Part shown: positions 1 to 9,000 of the stretch, in pieces | Layout: every line of letters starts with the position of its first letter | Position numbering within the stretch: the stretch's first letter is position 1 | Source of the DNA: Bdellovibrionales bacterium | GTDB taxonomy: Bacteria > Bdellovibrionota > Bdellovibrionia > Bdellovibrionales > UBA1609 | Assembly: GCA_016716765.1 (NCBI GenBank) | Contig: JADJVA010000020.1 | Span: 1 to 64,000, forward strand | DNA: 64,000 bases | Direction of reading: 5' to 3' | Position numbers and translations under genes: made by a program | Notes under the pieces: generated by a model | Databases searched by the model: none | Told to the model about the DNA's origin: nothing | The model's input: only the letters and a program-made list of their open reading frames with translations

Positions 1-2
1 AG

Positions 3-829
3 GTCATTTATGTTGCAGACCAGGACGATTGGGACAACACCGAACTCTTTTTGGCAACGGTGAATGTGGCTGCGAGCAGCGTCAAGCTTCATTCCAATTT
101 GAGTGGAACCAATAAAGAAATCAGACCCCTTCTTTGGATTTCGAATAATGCAAGCTATGTTGTTTTTGTTGCTGACCTCTCGACTGAGGGAGTATTCGAA
201 TACTTTTCAGTCGATATTTCAGGCGTACCCGGCTTACCCGTCCGCTTGAACCCTCCTTTTGCCACCACTGAATTGGGCCCGTGTTGCTTTGTGACCATCA
301 GTCCTGATTCGAGCAAGGTCCTTTATAGCGCTGACGTTGATTTGAATGGCGAAACCGAGCTCTATTCGGTTCCTATTGGTGGCGGAGGCGCAGTGAAACT
401 GACTCCTGATCCTGTCGCGGGTGGTGGCTTTAAGTATCCCGCCCAGTTTACTCCAGACAGCTCCCGGGTTTTGTTTGTTGGTGATTTTCATATAGATGAA
501 AAAAAGGAACTCTATTCCATACCTGCTGCAGGAGGAACGCTCGTCCGCTTGGCCGAACAGACATGATCGACAACGGTGATGTTCATGCATTTGAAATATC
601 TCCTGACGGCAGCCATGTTTCTTTTGTTTCCGATAGGGAACAGGATGGGAAGGCGCCCTGCTGGGTGACAAACCCCAGCGGCACAATGCCGCCAAAAGTT
701 GCCTACTTGACTAGCTCCTCAGATGTGTCCATTTCAAAGTGTGATTTTGGCCGAGTTTCCAACGAGCTTTTCATTGTAGGAAATTTGGTCAACTCCTCCT
801 TGGATCGTGCCTTTTTTATCAATTATTGA
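3..829 (+). CDS. TolB/PD40-type beta-propeller protein, 3' part, frame interrupted
   Basis: The frame is open from the left edge, so the start lies outside the window. It holds PD40/WD40-like blades with the repeated core 'SPDSSKVLYSADVDLNGETE' and the related 'TPDSSRVLFVGD' and 'SPDGSHVSFVSDRE', each followed by ELYS-(V/I)P-x-GG-type strands. This is the pattern of TolB-like propellers, usually periplasmic or surface-bound. The reading frame ends at a TGA at 564-566, but the next blade continues in another frame from about 563 to 829. One missing base around 555-562 would join both parts. This may be a sequence error or a true frameshift. The function beyond a propeller scaffold is unknown; the last blade ends with the chain at 829. 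Confidence 0.6.
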
Positions 830-862
830 TAGACCAGCGCGCTGGGATATTTGAAAAGAAGG

Positions 863-888
863 ATCTAGACTATAATCTAGACTATAAT
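863..888. repeat. 12-bp tandem repeat, two copies
   Basis: The unit atctagactata occurs at 863-874 and again at 875-886, followed by AT. Each copy yields a TATAAT-like hexamer. It lies in the 158-bp gap between the propeller gene and the PhoD-like gene, about 100 bp before the latter's start, so it could be promoter or operator DNA, but no -35 box is clear. Confidence 0.6.
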
Positions 889-987
889 ATTTATATGGCG
901 CGTCTCTCCGACCTACCGAGTCTTGATTATGGAGCTTTGCAAAAGAGAGAATGAATTGGTTTTCTGGTCCGGGGGAGGCAAAGAGAC

Positions 988-2050
988 ATGTTCAGAACCT
1001 ACATAAGAGTCACTCTTCGATTATTTTCTTTTGTTGTTTGTCTTTTGTTTCAATTTCAACTGCTCTGCTTTGCCAGTTCAAAAGTTGAAATTCTCGAACC
1101 TGTCATTCAGTTTTCCTTCGGATCCTGCAACAAGGAGACGCTCCCTCAACCACTTTGGACCGCTCTCACTGCCATCAAACCACAGTTTTATATCTGGATG
1201 GGAGACGCCATTTACGGAGATGCTCGCGATCCCAAGATACTCAAAGAAAAATTTCAAATTCAACTTCATCAGCCGGACTACGCACATTTTATCCAGAAAA
1301 CGCCGATCATTGGAACCTGGGACGACCACGACTATGGAAAAAATAATGCCGGTCGAAACTGGAAGATCAAGGAGATTGCTCAGCAATATTTTTTGGATTT
1401 CATTGGTGAGCCGCCCGTGAGTTCCCCGTCGACAGCAGAAGGGCATATATACTTCTTACCTCATGGGCCCACCTGGGCAGCAGATTAAAATTATTTTGCT
1501 CGATACTCGGTATCACAAGTCCCACGCAGATGACATTCCTGATGATATTTTGGGAGAACAGCAATGGGAGTGGCTCGAACGCGAGCTAAAGACGAGTCCG
1601 GCCCAAGCCCATTTTCTCGTCAGCAGTTTTTCAGTGCTCTCACCTAGCTTGGCCGGAGGTGAGCAATGGATTGACTTTTCAAATTCCTGGGAACGCTTCA
1701 ATGAGATTCTCAAACGCACTCATCCTAAGGGTCTTGCCATTCTCACTGGGGACCGACACTTTGGCGGACTGCTCACTCGAAAACTTGAGGATGGTTATAC
1801 TTATTATGAACTCATGTCGAGCGGACTGACTCATGTCGCAAAGTCTGTCGTCAGATCTGTTTTGCAGCAAATCTACGGAAAAGAGAATACCCTATTTGAG
1901 CGAAATTTTGGAAGGATCAAAATCGACTGGGGACAATCGGGGCGAATCAAGCAAATGGAATTTTCTCTTCATTCAGACACCACGATGACTCGTCCTGCTT
2001 GGACCCGAGTGTTTGCCCTAAATAACGACAATTGGGTTCTCCAACAATAG
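988..2050 (+). CDS. PhoD-like phosphodiesterase/alkaline phosphatase, frame interrupted
   Basis: Secreted metallophosphoesterase of the PhoD family. A hydrophobic leader (residues 1-30) is followed by the family's metal-site motifs: 'FSFGSCNK', 'IWMGDAIYGD', 'GTWDDHDYG' and, in the second part, 'LLDTRYHK' and 'LTGDRHFG'. The first part (988-1488) runs into a stop, while the second part is read one frame over. Removing one G from the GGG at 1441-1443 gives the expected family string GIYTSY-x-MGPPG across the junction, so a single-base insertion explains the break. A good ribosome binding site (GGGGGAGG, 971-978) precedes the ATG at 988. Likely role: release of phosphate or cleavage of phosphodiesters outside the inner membrane. 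Either sequence error or a recent inactivation. Confidence 0.8.
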
Positions 2051-2215
2051 TCGGCAGTCGTATTTTTCGATTGGACTTATGTCCAGTTTCTTGAACTCAT
2101 TCCTCTTCTTCATTTTTTTCGTTGATCAAACTCAATGGCTAACTAGACTTTACCTGTCGTGAAACGTCTCCGTTTTCTCATTTTATTTAGGAACAATAAC
2201 AAAAGGGGATTTAGC

Positions 2216-3094
2216 ATGTTGAGATCCGAAATTCTAAAGTCACTGGGTTTTAGTTTACTTATCGCTCTGCAAGCTCAAGCCGCCCCTGTTTTCGATAATC
2301 CAAACGCCTACTACGGTCAGGATTTCTACAACGAACTCGCCCAAGGAAACCTCAAGAACCAAAATTTAAAAGATAAGCTCAATGCCATTCTTAAAAAAGT
2401 TCATATTGGACATCCAGATGACTACGATGAAATTTCTGAAAGCTGTCCCAGTAAAGCAAAGTGCACTCAATTTAGAAAATTCTCGTATAACGAAGCCAGG
2501 CAATTTCTATTTGGGCAGCTCCACCTAGAAGCCAGCCCTAAGGGTGGGTATCAACTGCGCACGGTCTATTGCGAAGAAACTCTTGATTCTTCTCGCTTTG
2601 GTAGAAATGGTGGCCCGGGTCCTGGCCGCATTCCCGATTCTGCTCTGGTCAATACGGAACACGCCTGGCCCCAAAGCAAATTCAATCGAGCGGAACCCAT
2701 TAATACCCAAAAGACAGATCTCCACATTCTTTATCCAGTCCTCACTTATGTGAACACGATTCGCGGAAATCGCCCCTATGGCGAGGTTCAAGATCCGCTT
2801 CCTTCCCCCTGCCCGGATGTTAAGGTGGGTCGAATATCCGAAGATTCCTCAAATATTTATTTTGAACCGGCGGCAAAAGAGCGAGGAAACCTGGCCAGAT
2901 CTTTGTTCTATTTCTCTGTTCGATATAAGAATGCCATCGACAAAATTCAAGAGGCCTATCTGAGAAAGTGGAATCACGAGGACCCTGTTTCCGAAGAGGA
3001 AAAAGAAAGAAATGACAAGATTTATGACTTTCAAGGAACCCGAAATCCCTTTGTCGACCACCCCGATCTCTCAGATCTCATATCTGATTTCTAA
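2216..3094 (+). CDS. secreted endonuclease I family nuclease
   Basis: Endonuclease I (EndA/NucM-like) domain protein of 292 residues. The hallmark 'NTEHAWPQSKF' (catalytic His about residue 149), then 'KTDLHILYP' and 'NTIRGNRPYGEV' match the His-Me finger nuclease core of this family, which cleaves DNA and/or RNA non-specifically in the periplasm or outside the cell. I chose ATG 2216 over the GTG at 2159 because AAAAGGGGAT sits just upstream and because the protein then begins with a typical signal peptide ending in AQAA around residue 23. Two Cys pairs in the first half fit an exported, disulfide-bonded protein. It ends 4 bp from a convergent gene. In a predator or scavenger it would serve nucleic-acid digestion; that role is inference. 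Confidence 0.88.
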   Translation: MLRSEILKSLGFSLLIALQAQAAPVFDNPNAYYGQDFYNELAQGNLKNQNLKDKLNAILKKVHIGHPDDYDEISESCPSKAKCTQFRKFSYNEARQFLFGQLHLEASPKGGYQLRTVYCEETLDSSRFGRNGGPGPGRIPDSALVNTEHAWPQSKFNRAEPINTQKTDLHILYPVLTYVNTIRGNRPYGEVQDPLPSPCPDVKVGRISEDSSNIYFEPAAKERGNLARSLFYFSVRYKNAIDKIQEAYLRKWNHEDPVSEEEKERNDKIYDFQGTRNPFVDHPDLSDLISDF

Positions 3095-3098
3095 TTGG

Positions 3099-3644
3099 CT
3101 AGAAGAGGCTCTTGCACGCAAGATAACTGCGGGTCAGAGCCTCCGAAAGTTCCATTGCGAAAATTCTATGCTCTATTAAGGTTCGTGTTTTTAGGGCTGC
3201 ATTGAAACACGAATATTCCTCTTGAACCCGATCTAGGATGGCAAATTTTTTCTGGCTGCACATTTTACAAGGCCGAGCTTGATCCCATTCAAAGCCTTCA
3301 ATGATATCAGTTTGAATACACACTCGACGGGGAAAGGCTTCATGATCTATGCAAATCATCTCCGCCATCACTCGAGAAGGGAGGTTCTTGCCCAGTCGAA
3401 TTCTCTGACAAAAATAATTTGCAGCAGAATGACAAAGGCTCTCTTTCTCCGACTGATCGAGTCTGGAGAGTTCCTCAATCAATTTATCCGAATAAATTTC
3501 ATGAGGATTCTCAATGCCCTCCTGCCAACGTCCACAATTTTGAAATAATCCCAAAAGCACAAAAAAAATTGTGCCACACAAAAAAATGAGCCGAAGCTTC
3601 TTCGGAGTGAGTAGCGACTGAAGACGAGACCCTTTTGTCATCAC
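3099..3644 (-). CDS. hypothetical Cys-rich exported protein
   Basis: No family recognised. The 181-residue product has a basic N-terminus, one hydrophobic segment (about residues 18-36) ending in 'LFQNCG', which could be a lipidation cysteine although the residues before it are not the classical lipobox, and then a helical, charged domain with eight or so cysteines, including a 'CKMC' pair. That suggests a periplasmic, disulfide-containing or metal-binding domain. It is convergent with the endonuclease gene, with the stops 4 bp apart. Confidence 0.55.
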   Translation of the reverse strand: MMTKGSRLQSLLTPKKLRLIFLCGTIFFVLLGLFQNCGRWQEGIENPHEIYSDKLIEELSRLDQSEKESLCHSAANYFCQRIRLGKNLPSRVMAEMICIDHEAFPRRVCIQTDIIEGFEWDQARPCKMCSQKKFAILDRVQEEYSCFNAALKTRTLIEHRIFAMELSEALTRSYLACKSLF

Positions 3645-3764
3645 ACAAATCTACCATTGTCTGGTCCTGATGACAATTTGTTGAAGTCCAGAAAGGAAAA
3701 TGATTAGAATGATTGAAGCGAAAGACATAAGATATCCAACGGATAAAGAGAAGTGGGGATTCCC

Positions 3765-4184
3765 GTGAAAACAAAAATTGAAGACATTATGGCTACCGAA
3801 GTTATTACGGTGAGTCCAGATACCAATATTCGAGAGGCTTCTATCCTAATGGCCTCCCACAAAATCGGCGCGGTTCTCGTCACGATGGACAAGTCCTTAG
3901 TTGGAATGTTTTCAGAGAGGGACCTGCTCAACAGAGTTGTTTCTAAACATATCGACCCTGATTTCACCCTGATTAAAGAGATCATGAGCTCTCCGGTATC
4001 GACCATCACAGTTGGGGCTAGCATCAACGACGCCCTTTATGTCATGACGGTCAAGCACATACGACACCTCCCCGTCGTCGATGCTCAAGGCGAACTAAAA
4101 GGAATGCTGGGAATTCGCGATCTTCTCGAATCTGTCTTAAATGAGACTATCGACGAATTCGTCACAAAAAAAACAAACAACTAA
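3765..4184 (+). CDS. CBS-domain pair protein
   Basis: A stand-alone tandem CBS (Bateman) module of about 139 residues. CBS1 begins 'KIEDIMATEVITVSPD' with 'GMFSERDLLNRV'; CBS2 begins 'KEIMSSPVSTITVGAS' with 'KHIRHLPVVDAQGELKGMLG'. Such modules bind adenosyl nucleotides and regulate partners. GTG at 3765 gives the usual short N-terminus (MKTKIEDIM) and has GAGAAGTGGGG upstream; GTG 3753 is an alternative four codons longer. No fused catalytic domain is present, so the partner is unknown. A second, separate CBS-pair gene lies at 46463. Confidence 0.85.
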   Translation: MKTKIEDIMATEVITVSPDTNIREASILMASHKIGAVLVTMDKSLVGMFSERDLLNRVVSKHIDPDFTLIKEIMSSPVSTITVGASINDALYVMTVKHIRHLPVVDAQGELKGMLGIRDLLESVLNETIDEFVTKKTNN

Positions 4185-4199
4185 ATGGCGCCATTGTTG
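4166..4199 (-). terminator. possible rho-independent terminator for the 4202-4630 gene
   Basis: On the minus strand the palindrome aatggcgccatt (4184-4195) with flanking caac/gttg arms (4178-4181 and 4196-4199) is followed by a T-rich stretch (eight A on the plus strand, 4166-4173). It overlaps the stop region of the convergent CBS gene. Confidence 0.4.
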
Positions 4200-4201
4200 A
4201 A

Positions 4202-4630
4202 CTAGCCGGGGTTGGTCTTAGGGATATTTTCGCAATTCAATCGGCCTCGCAAAATCGGCCCTGCAAAATTGAGTTCATGCACAAAAAGGTGTTGAGTCTT
4301 AGATTCGAGACCCTCCACCCACATCAGATCAAAACCGTTATCCCAACTCTCAGGCTGAAAACAATCCAATAATATTCTATTTCCATCAAAATACTGGATC
4401 GTTTCAGAACTTGAGCATGGATACTCCGCGATCTTTTCTAGGCCAGCCGGACCCTCAAAAAAAAGCACTCCTTTGGTTTCAGTTGGACCTGAAGACACCA
4501 AATGAACCCTCCATCCAAACTCCACCCCTTCCGGCTCGCCACAGACGACATTCCAAGGATCCTCATCATCGGCCTCGCCAAATGAAAGGAAAAAGGAGAT
4601 TAAAACGGCGAGACCTTTGAGGAACAGCAA
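4202..4630 (-). CDS. hypothetical small secreted protein
   Basis: No family recognised. The 142-residue product starts with a hydrophobic leader (about residues 1-20, ending near 'FGEADDED') and then has an acidic, aromatic-rich domain with four spaced cysteines, compatible with two disulfide bonds after export. It is the last of a minus-strand run of exported proteins (4202-7889), with separate spacing of 64 bp from the cytochrome-like lipoprotein gene upstream. Confidence 0.5.
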   Translation of the reverse strand: MLFLKGLAVLISFFLSFGEADDEDPWNVVCGEPEGVEFGWRVHLVSSGPTETKGVLFFEGPAGLEKIAEYPCSSSETIQYFDGNRILLDCFQPESWDNGFDLMWVEGLESKTQHLFVHELNFAGPILRGRLNCENIPKTNPG

Positions 4631-4694
4631 TATTCAATCCTTCCGACTGGTGGATCAGCTTTCTGCTCCATGTCCCATAGATTCAGGACACTTC

Positions 4695-5939
4695 TCACTG
4701 GCGATCAAACATACTCTTGCCCTCGGAGCTTGGGTCCAGCTCTGCAGGCGATGCCAAATCACGCAAAATCCTCAGTTCGTCCATTGCCATTCTCGGCATG
4801 CGAATATCTCCAGTTCCGGAGAATTCGACATGCAGATTTTGTTCGAGCCGCCGATAGCATCCCACTGCTACTTTGGTGTGAGGTGATCTCTTGATACAAG
4901 CCTTGTAGTAAAATTGATTGGCATCTCCCTCACCCATCTCTGAAATAACCTCATATGATTCACCTAATAAATTGAGGGCCTGAGCTTGTTCAACTGAGGA
5001 TGATTCCGTTCGTAAAAAATCATGGAGAAGCGCTGAAGCACGCAAGTAATGAATGTAGGACCCACGATCCCCCCAATAGTCTTCATTCTTACGAGCCTCT
5101 TTCAAGATCTGTTGGGCCTGAATGAGCGGACTCAACGTTGATTTTTTTTCCATTGAGTCTTTCCAAGAAAGAATCGCCTTTTTCCATTCTTCAACATTTG
5201 TTTTTTGGTAAGTTGGCAAATTGGAATTTGACAATATGGTGTTCACAATTCGCTCTGCGACCGCTGGATCCTGCTTTGAGCGCACCGCCACGTTCAGAGC
5301 TGAATTTCCAGCCTTGACCCAAGCCTCAGCCTCAGTGGAAGCAAGTTGCTTGTCCGATAAAACGACTTCATATTGCTGAATTGCCTGTTCGTAATGGCGC
5401 ACAGCAGCCAAAAGATCTCCCTTCTCTATCGGATTGAGGCGCTGAAAAGATGCTTCTTTTTGCCAATCCACAAACTCGGGGCCCCATGTTCCTCGCGAAT
5501 GACAGCGCACGCACATGCCTGTTGCATTTTTCAAAATCACCCGCGAGAAATCCCTTTTTCCTGACTTAAGACCTTCAACTGCCAATTTAATTTCTCGATC
5601 CAAAGTGCTCGAAATCACTGACAGATAAGGATCTTTATCCATTTTCTTGCCCAAATCAGTTTTTCCTCTTTCCTTGTTGACGTCATGCGCAAGGCTCGCC
5701 ATTTTTGTCAGGCTCTCTTGAATTTTAATGCGATTCTCTGGAGCATTAAATTCTCTAGCGCTAACCACGTAAGGGTAAATCTCCACGAGAGTTTGACCCA
5801 TTTCCTGCATCTGCCCCTTCCAGGCATCACTGGGTGGATCCCCCTTCTTCGCTCCCTGAGAACACGCCCCCAAAAAGAGTGCCACCAATACAAAACCAAG
5901 AGCATTTAATAGGAACCGAGAGTCAATTAGACGCTTCAT
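4695..5939 (-). CDS. lipoprotein with one c-type haem motif
   Basis: The 414-residue product begins with a lipoprotein signal: hydrophobic stretch then 'LFLGAC' with the acylation site at Cys26. ATG 5939 is preferred over 5957 because GGGAGA lies 7-8 bases upstream of it. A single CxxCH haem-attachment motif ('CVRCHSRG', C143, C146, H147) follows a helical region, which recalls monohaem cytochrome c-type or c'-like helical bundles; the rest is helical with TPR-like pairs ('LNLLGESYEVISEMGEGDAN'). Likely a periplasmic, membrane-anchored redox or haem-sensing protein. The partner and acceptor are unknown. It sits in a run of exported proteins and not beside a respiratory complex. Confidence 0.65.
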   Translation of the reverse strand: MKRLIDSRFLLNALGFVLVALFLGACSQGAKKGDPPSDAWKGQMQEMGQTLVEIYPYVVSAREFNAPENRIKIQESLTKMASLAHDVNKERGKTDLGKKMDKDPYLSVISSTLDREIKLAVEGLKSGKRDFSRVILKNATGMCVRCHSRGTWGPEFVDWQKEASFQRLNPIEKGDLLAAVRHYEQAIQQYEVVLSDKQLASTEAEAWVKAGNSALNVAVRSKQDPAVAERIVNTILSNSNLPTYQKTNVEEWKKAILSWKDSMEKKSTLSPLIQAQQILKEARKNEDYWGDRGSYIHYLRASALLHDFLRTESSSVEQAQALNLLGESYEVISEMGEGDANQFYYKACIKRSPHTKVAVGCYRRLEQNLHVEFSGTGDIRMPRMAMDELRILRDLASPAELDPSSEGKSMFDRQ

Positions 5940-5980
5940 TTTGATGTCTCCCAACAAAGGCCATATCTATAAAAATCAGA

Positions 5981-6358
5981 TCATATTCTGAGTACAATGC
6001 TAACAATGACATAAAGAAAACTGAGGATTCCAAGAACCACCCATGTGTTCCTCTGGCGGTCCACTGTGACCTCGAAACTGTTCACCGACACGTTTTCCAG
6101 AAAATATCCAATCGAGCGATCATACTGAAAAATACTGGAAACGTAAATGCACAAAAATGTAGCCTCAAAGATACCTGCTGTTACATGCTGCACACCCAAG
6201 TATGCTCCATAACCCAACCTACCCACCACTATAAGAATTAACAGCCCCATAATCAGCCGAATCCAAAAACGAATCTGCACCATACCTTCTCTGATCCTTG
6301 AATCCGAAAACCGCTCAATGATACGACGATCTCGATGTAGGTTTCGACGATCTGACAT
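5981..6358 (-). CDS. small inner-membrane protein, three transmembrane segments
   Basis: No named family. The 125-residue product has a highly charged N-terminus (MSDRRNLHRDRRIIERFSD) and three hydrophobic segments at about residues 31-52, 58-76 and 104-123. A clear ribosome binding site (AAGGAGAG) precedes ATG 6358. The gene lies between the VWA lipoprotein and the haem lipoprotein genes on the same strand, 41 bp from the latter, so co-transcription with it is likely. Function unknown. Confidence 0.6.
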   Translation of the reverse strand: MSDRRNLHRDRRIIERFSDSRIREGMVQIRFWIRLIMGLLILIVVGRLGYGAYLGVQHVTAGIFEATFLCIYVSSIFQYDRSIGYFLENVSVNSFEVTVDRQRNTWVVLGILSFLYVIVSIVLRI

Positions 6359-6417
6359 TTTGACTCTCCTTGCCGGCGAGTCTCAATTTTAAGCAAATAT
6401 GTCTCAGATAGTCAGTA

Positions 6418-6446
6418 AAGATTCCACCAATGGCTGGTGGAATCTT
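6418..6446 (-). terminator. strong hairpin after the VWA lipoprotein gene
   Basis: A perfect 12-bp stem (6418-6429 with 6435-6446) and a 5-nt loop lie 22 bp beyond the stop of the minus-strand VWA gene. The T tract after it is short (CTTTA), so termination may be partial. Confidence 0.55.
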
Positions 6447-6467
6447 GTAACTAGACCAAAGAAGTGG

Positions 6468-7889
6468 TTATCGCATTGTACGAAATGCGACGGGACCGCT
6501 AAAGGAGGGATCTCCCTCTATTGCAGAAAATACTCTGATCGAATAAAGGGTGTTGGCAGTCAACCCGCTCAGCTCAACACTGTGATTGAGAACACCTGTT
6601 ACGATCAGTGGCGTCATCCATTTTTGACCGGTGAGACTTTCTGTCACTTCAACTTGTGAGGATGAGAACAGATCTGTCGTCCATGTCACTTGGGCAGAAA
6701 CTGAGGTGATACTCTCAACCTTCACTTTGGTAATAACGACGGGAATGGTTTCTGGGTTTTGGCTCGGCTTCAAACAGTAACTGATATAGACTTCTGAGTT
6801 CTCAAGCCCCGCATACCCAGTCAAATGTAGCTCCGAAACCAGTTGTTCAAATTTAAACGGAACCCCAACCCCATCAACCTCAGCCTGAATTGTGGTTTCA
6901 TCGATTTCGCGACCTCTATTATCTAAGGGATATTCCGTAATTAAATTCAGTTTTTTGGTCACTAAACTCCCGATCTGCGCCAATCCTTCATAGAGACGTC
7001 CTCCGGCAAGATCTACCATCAACCCATTGTTCGCTCTAATAATATCTGTGACCCCATAGGCTATTTCGTTTTCACCATCAGCTGGAAATTTTGAATCTTC
7101 GAAATAGATAATGCCAGAGACAAGCAATGGACGCTGACCCTGATGATCTCGAATTTTTAAATAGGTGCTTTCTGGAGTGAGCTGTTGGCAATACTTATTA
7201 AAGGCAGGTGTTTCTTTGCGGTCTGGATCATAGACCGGAGTTACACCCTCGGGATAGCGAGCACAAATATCGTTCTCATCAGCAACAAAGACGAGAGCCA
7301 AAGCAGCATCTTCTCGAAAAAAGCCCAGCGCCTTAGATTCAGCTAACTTATCGGCATCCAAGGCTCGCGACAATGAATAAAGACCAACTTCCCCACCATC
7401 TGTTTCATTTTCTGTGGCCACATTTGCCATTCGGCTACGAAGAATTGTGCGGATATCAGCTAAAGCCATCGTTTCTGTATCAAGGACAAATGGTCCCACC
7501 TCTTTGTAACGATAGAGCTTTCCCGACCAGGTACCAGCGTGCGCCAACATGATTCCAATTCTCACGTTCGCATCCGAAGGAAGGGCCCCCACAAAGGCAT
7601 CAACTCCATCCCCTATGGAAGTCCGTTCTTCATTCAATGAGCCCGAGGTATCAACCATAAATAGCACATCAATATTTTTAGTAATCTCAGCCTTTGGCTG
7701 ATACTGAGTGTAAGAAAAACAGCTGTCTGGAGGAAATTTCCGCACAAGATCTGGAGGAACATGCTCCGGAGGCGTATTGACCGCCGTATCAAGCGCTCCC
7801 TGTTCCATTTCATTTAGCGGGCACCCAGAAGAAAAAAGGACAATAGACGCAAGACAAAATAGACCAAGAATTCCATGTAAATGTCTCAT
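6468..7889 (-). CDS. VWA-domain lipoprotein with C-terminal fibronectin-III domain
   Basis: The 473-residue product has a lipoprotein signal with 'LFSSGC' (Cys23), then a von Willebrand factor A domain whose metal-ion-dependent adhesion site is visible as 'DVLFMVDTSGSLNEE' (D80, S82, S84), and at the end a fibronectin type III-like domain (about residues 380-473; 'ITSVSAQVTWTTD', 'LTANTLYSIRVFSA'). The middle carries 'LALVFVADENDICAR', the second half of the VWA fold. Such proteins are surface or periplasmic adhesins or complex scaffolds. GAGGAG precedes ATG 7889. A second VWA lipoprotein of different architecture lies at 56805-57857. Ligand unknown. Confidence 0.85.
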   Translation of the reverse strand: MRHLHGILGLFCLASIVLFSSGCPLNEMEQGALDTAVNTPPEHVPPDLVRKFPPDSCFSYTQYQPKAEITKNIDVLFMVDTSGSLNEERTSIGDGVDAFVGALPSDANVRIGIMLAHAGTWSGKLYRYKEVGPFVLDTETMALADIRTILRSRMANVATENETDGGEVGLYSLSRALDADKLAESKALGFFREDAALALVFVADENDICARYPEGVTPVYDPDRKETPAFNKYCQQLTPESTYLKIRDHQGQRPLLVSGIIYFEDSKFPADGENEIAYGVTDIIRANNGLMVDLAGGRLYEGLAQIGSLVTKKLNLITEYPLDNRGREIDETTIQAEVDGVGVPFKFEQLVSELHLTGYAGLENSEVYISYCLKPSQNPETIPVVITKVKVESITSVSAQVTWTTDLFSSSQVEVTESLTGQKWMTPLIVTGVLNHSVELSGLTANTLYSIRVFSAIEGDPSFSGPVAFRTMR

Positions 7890-8283
7890 ATTGAACTCCT
7901 CAGGACAGCAAACGTTTCAACTTTTTTCCTGATACCGGAGACAACTTACATGCAATGACTCTTCCCGGATCCAACCATGACCAAATTCAGACTACACCGA
8001 AGAGGCCTTAAAATAAATTGCCAATACTTAGACATTTTATCGAAGTTTCCCAAAGAGAAACGCTCAATGACCGCCATTCAACCACCAGTTGCTTTTGTAA
8101 TTGAAAAACGCCCAACATTTAAACGATAAAAATTTTCTAAGATTTTCCGAAAACTGACTTCTTATGATCCAACGACCTACAATGAGATGCTTTGTCTCAT
8201 TTTCAAGAATTGAAAAACCACGGCCGGTCGCCCTAGACCACCGGCCATTTACCTAACCAAGAGGTTCTATGCTATGCAACCGA
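7890..8283. other. 394-bp intergenic region between two minus-strand genes
   Basis: It must hold the promoter of the VWA gene and the end of the cyclophilin transcript. I see the cyclophilin terminator (8213-8246), a second weak stem-loop (8181-8187 with 8195-8201), and AT-rich DNA. No open frame with coding character is evident. Confidence 0.6.
8213..8246 (-). terminator. rho-independent terminator of the cyclophilin gene
   Basis: On the minus strand a GC-rich stem (GGCCGGT, 8246-8240, with ACCGGCC, 8228-8222) is followed by GTGG and five T (8217-8213). It starts 38 bp after the stop of the cyclophilin gene. Confidence 0.7.
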
Positions 8284-9000
8284 CTATTTGGAAATCTCGG
8301 CGCTCTTAATATAGTCCATTTGTGGGAAGGAGTCCTTCAGGTAGCTGTTGCCTTTGCTCTGGATAGCCCCCTGGTCTGGTCTTTCGCCATAAGCACTGTA
8401 AAGTTTTTTAACAACGTCCATGCCTTCAACGACTTTTGCCACGGGAGAAAAGCCCATGCTGTCAAGTCGAGTGTTATCGCCCAAATTAATGAACAATTGG
8501 GTTGTTCGAGTTCCAGGGCCCGCTGTGGCAAAAGAAATGGTTCCCATTTTATTGGACTCCTTGACGGGATCATCTTCGATATTTTTGTTCTTCCATTGCG
8601 AAGACACAATGGGGTCTCCATGAATTCCAAACTGGACGACAAAGCCATCGACCACCCGGAAGAAAGCAATGTCCTTGAAAAAACCACTTTGAACCAATTC
8701 ATAAAGGCGATCGACTCCCTTCGGAGACCAAGAGCGGTTGGCCTCAATAGCGACTTTTCCTTTGGTCGTATCCAATACAATCTTGAATTTTTCAGGTGTT
8801 TGACTCACTTTCTTTTCCTTTCCAACTATCGTTTTATCCACTTTCGATTCCCCCCCAGCAGACTTTGCGGCCTCTCCATCTGAGGTGGATTTTTTCTGGG
8901 TTTTACCCTTGTTTTCTCCTTCAGCCAAAGCCTTTCCTCCCAAAGACACAGTAAAGAACACCGCTGCAGCAGCAAATACCGCAATTTTTTGTTTTAACAT
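8284..9000 (-). CDS. exported cyclophilin-type peptidyl-prolyl cis-trans isomerase
   Basis: Cyclophilin-fold PPIase that isomerises X-Pro bonds during folding of exported proteins. The 238-residue form starts at ATG 9000 (GGGAGG 6 bases upstream; the frame extends to 9090 without a site). Residues 1-27 are a signal peptide ending in ALA-E, followed by a Lys/Ser/Gly-rich linker of about 45 residues and then the cyclophilin domain: 'FKIVLDTTKGKVAIE', 'IAFFRVVDGFVVQFGIHGDP', 'GTISFATAGPGTRTTQLFIN'. The bacterial cyclophilin active-site Arg and Phe are retained in 'FFRVV' and the 'QLFINLGDN' strand. Periplasmic location is expected. Confidence 0.92.
   Translation of the reverse strand: MLKQKIAVFAAAAVFFTVSLGGKALAEGENKGKTQKKSTSDGEAAKSAGGESKVDKTIVGKEKKVSQTPEKFKIVLDTTKGKVAIEANRSWSPKGVDRLYELVQSGFFKDIAFFRVVDGFVVQFGIHGDPIVSSQWKNKNIEDDPVKESNKMGTISFATAGPGTRTTQLFINLGDNTRLDSMGFSPVAKVVEGMDVVKKLYSAYGERPDQGAIQSKGNSYLKDSFPQMDYIKSAEISK

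Noticed and set aside
3753..3764. GTG 3753 as start of the first CBS protein
   Set aside because: It places the start inside the likely Shine-Dalgarno of GTG 3765 and adds residues not usual before the first CBS strand.
8181..8201. Stem-loop aatgaga/tctcatt as a plus-strand terminator
   Set aside because: No plus-strand gene ends nearby, and the stem is AT-rich and short.
8269..8883. 204-codon plus-strand frame opposite the cyclophilin gene
   Set aside because: It is antisense to a gene with clear family motifs, has no recognisable domain and no ribosome binding site.
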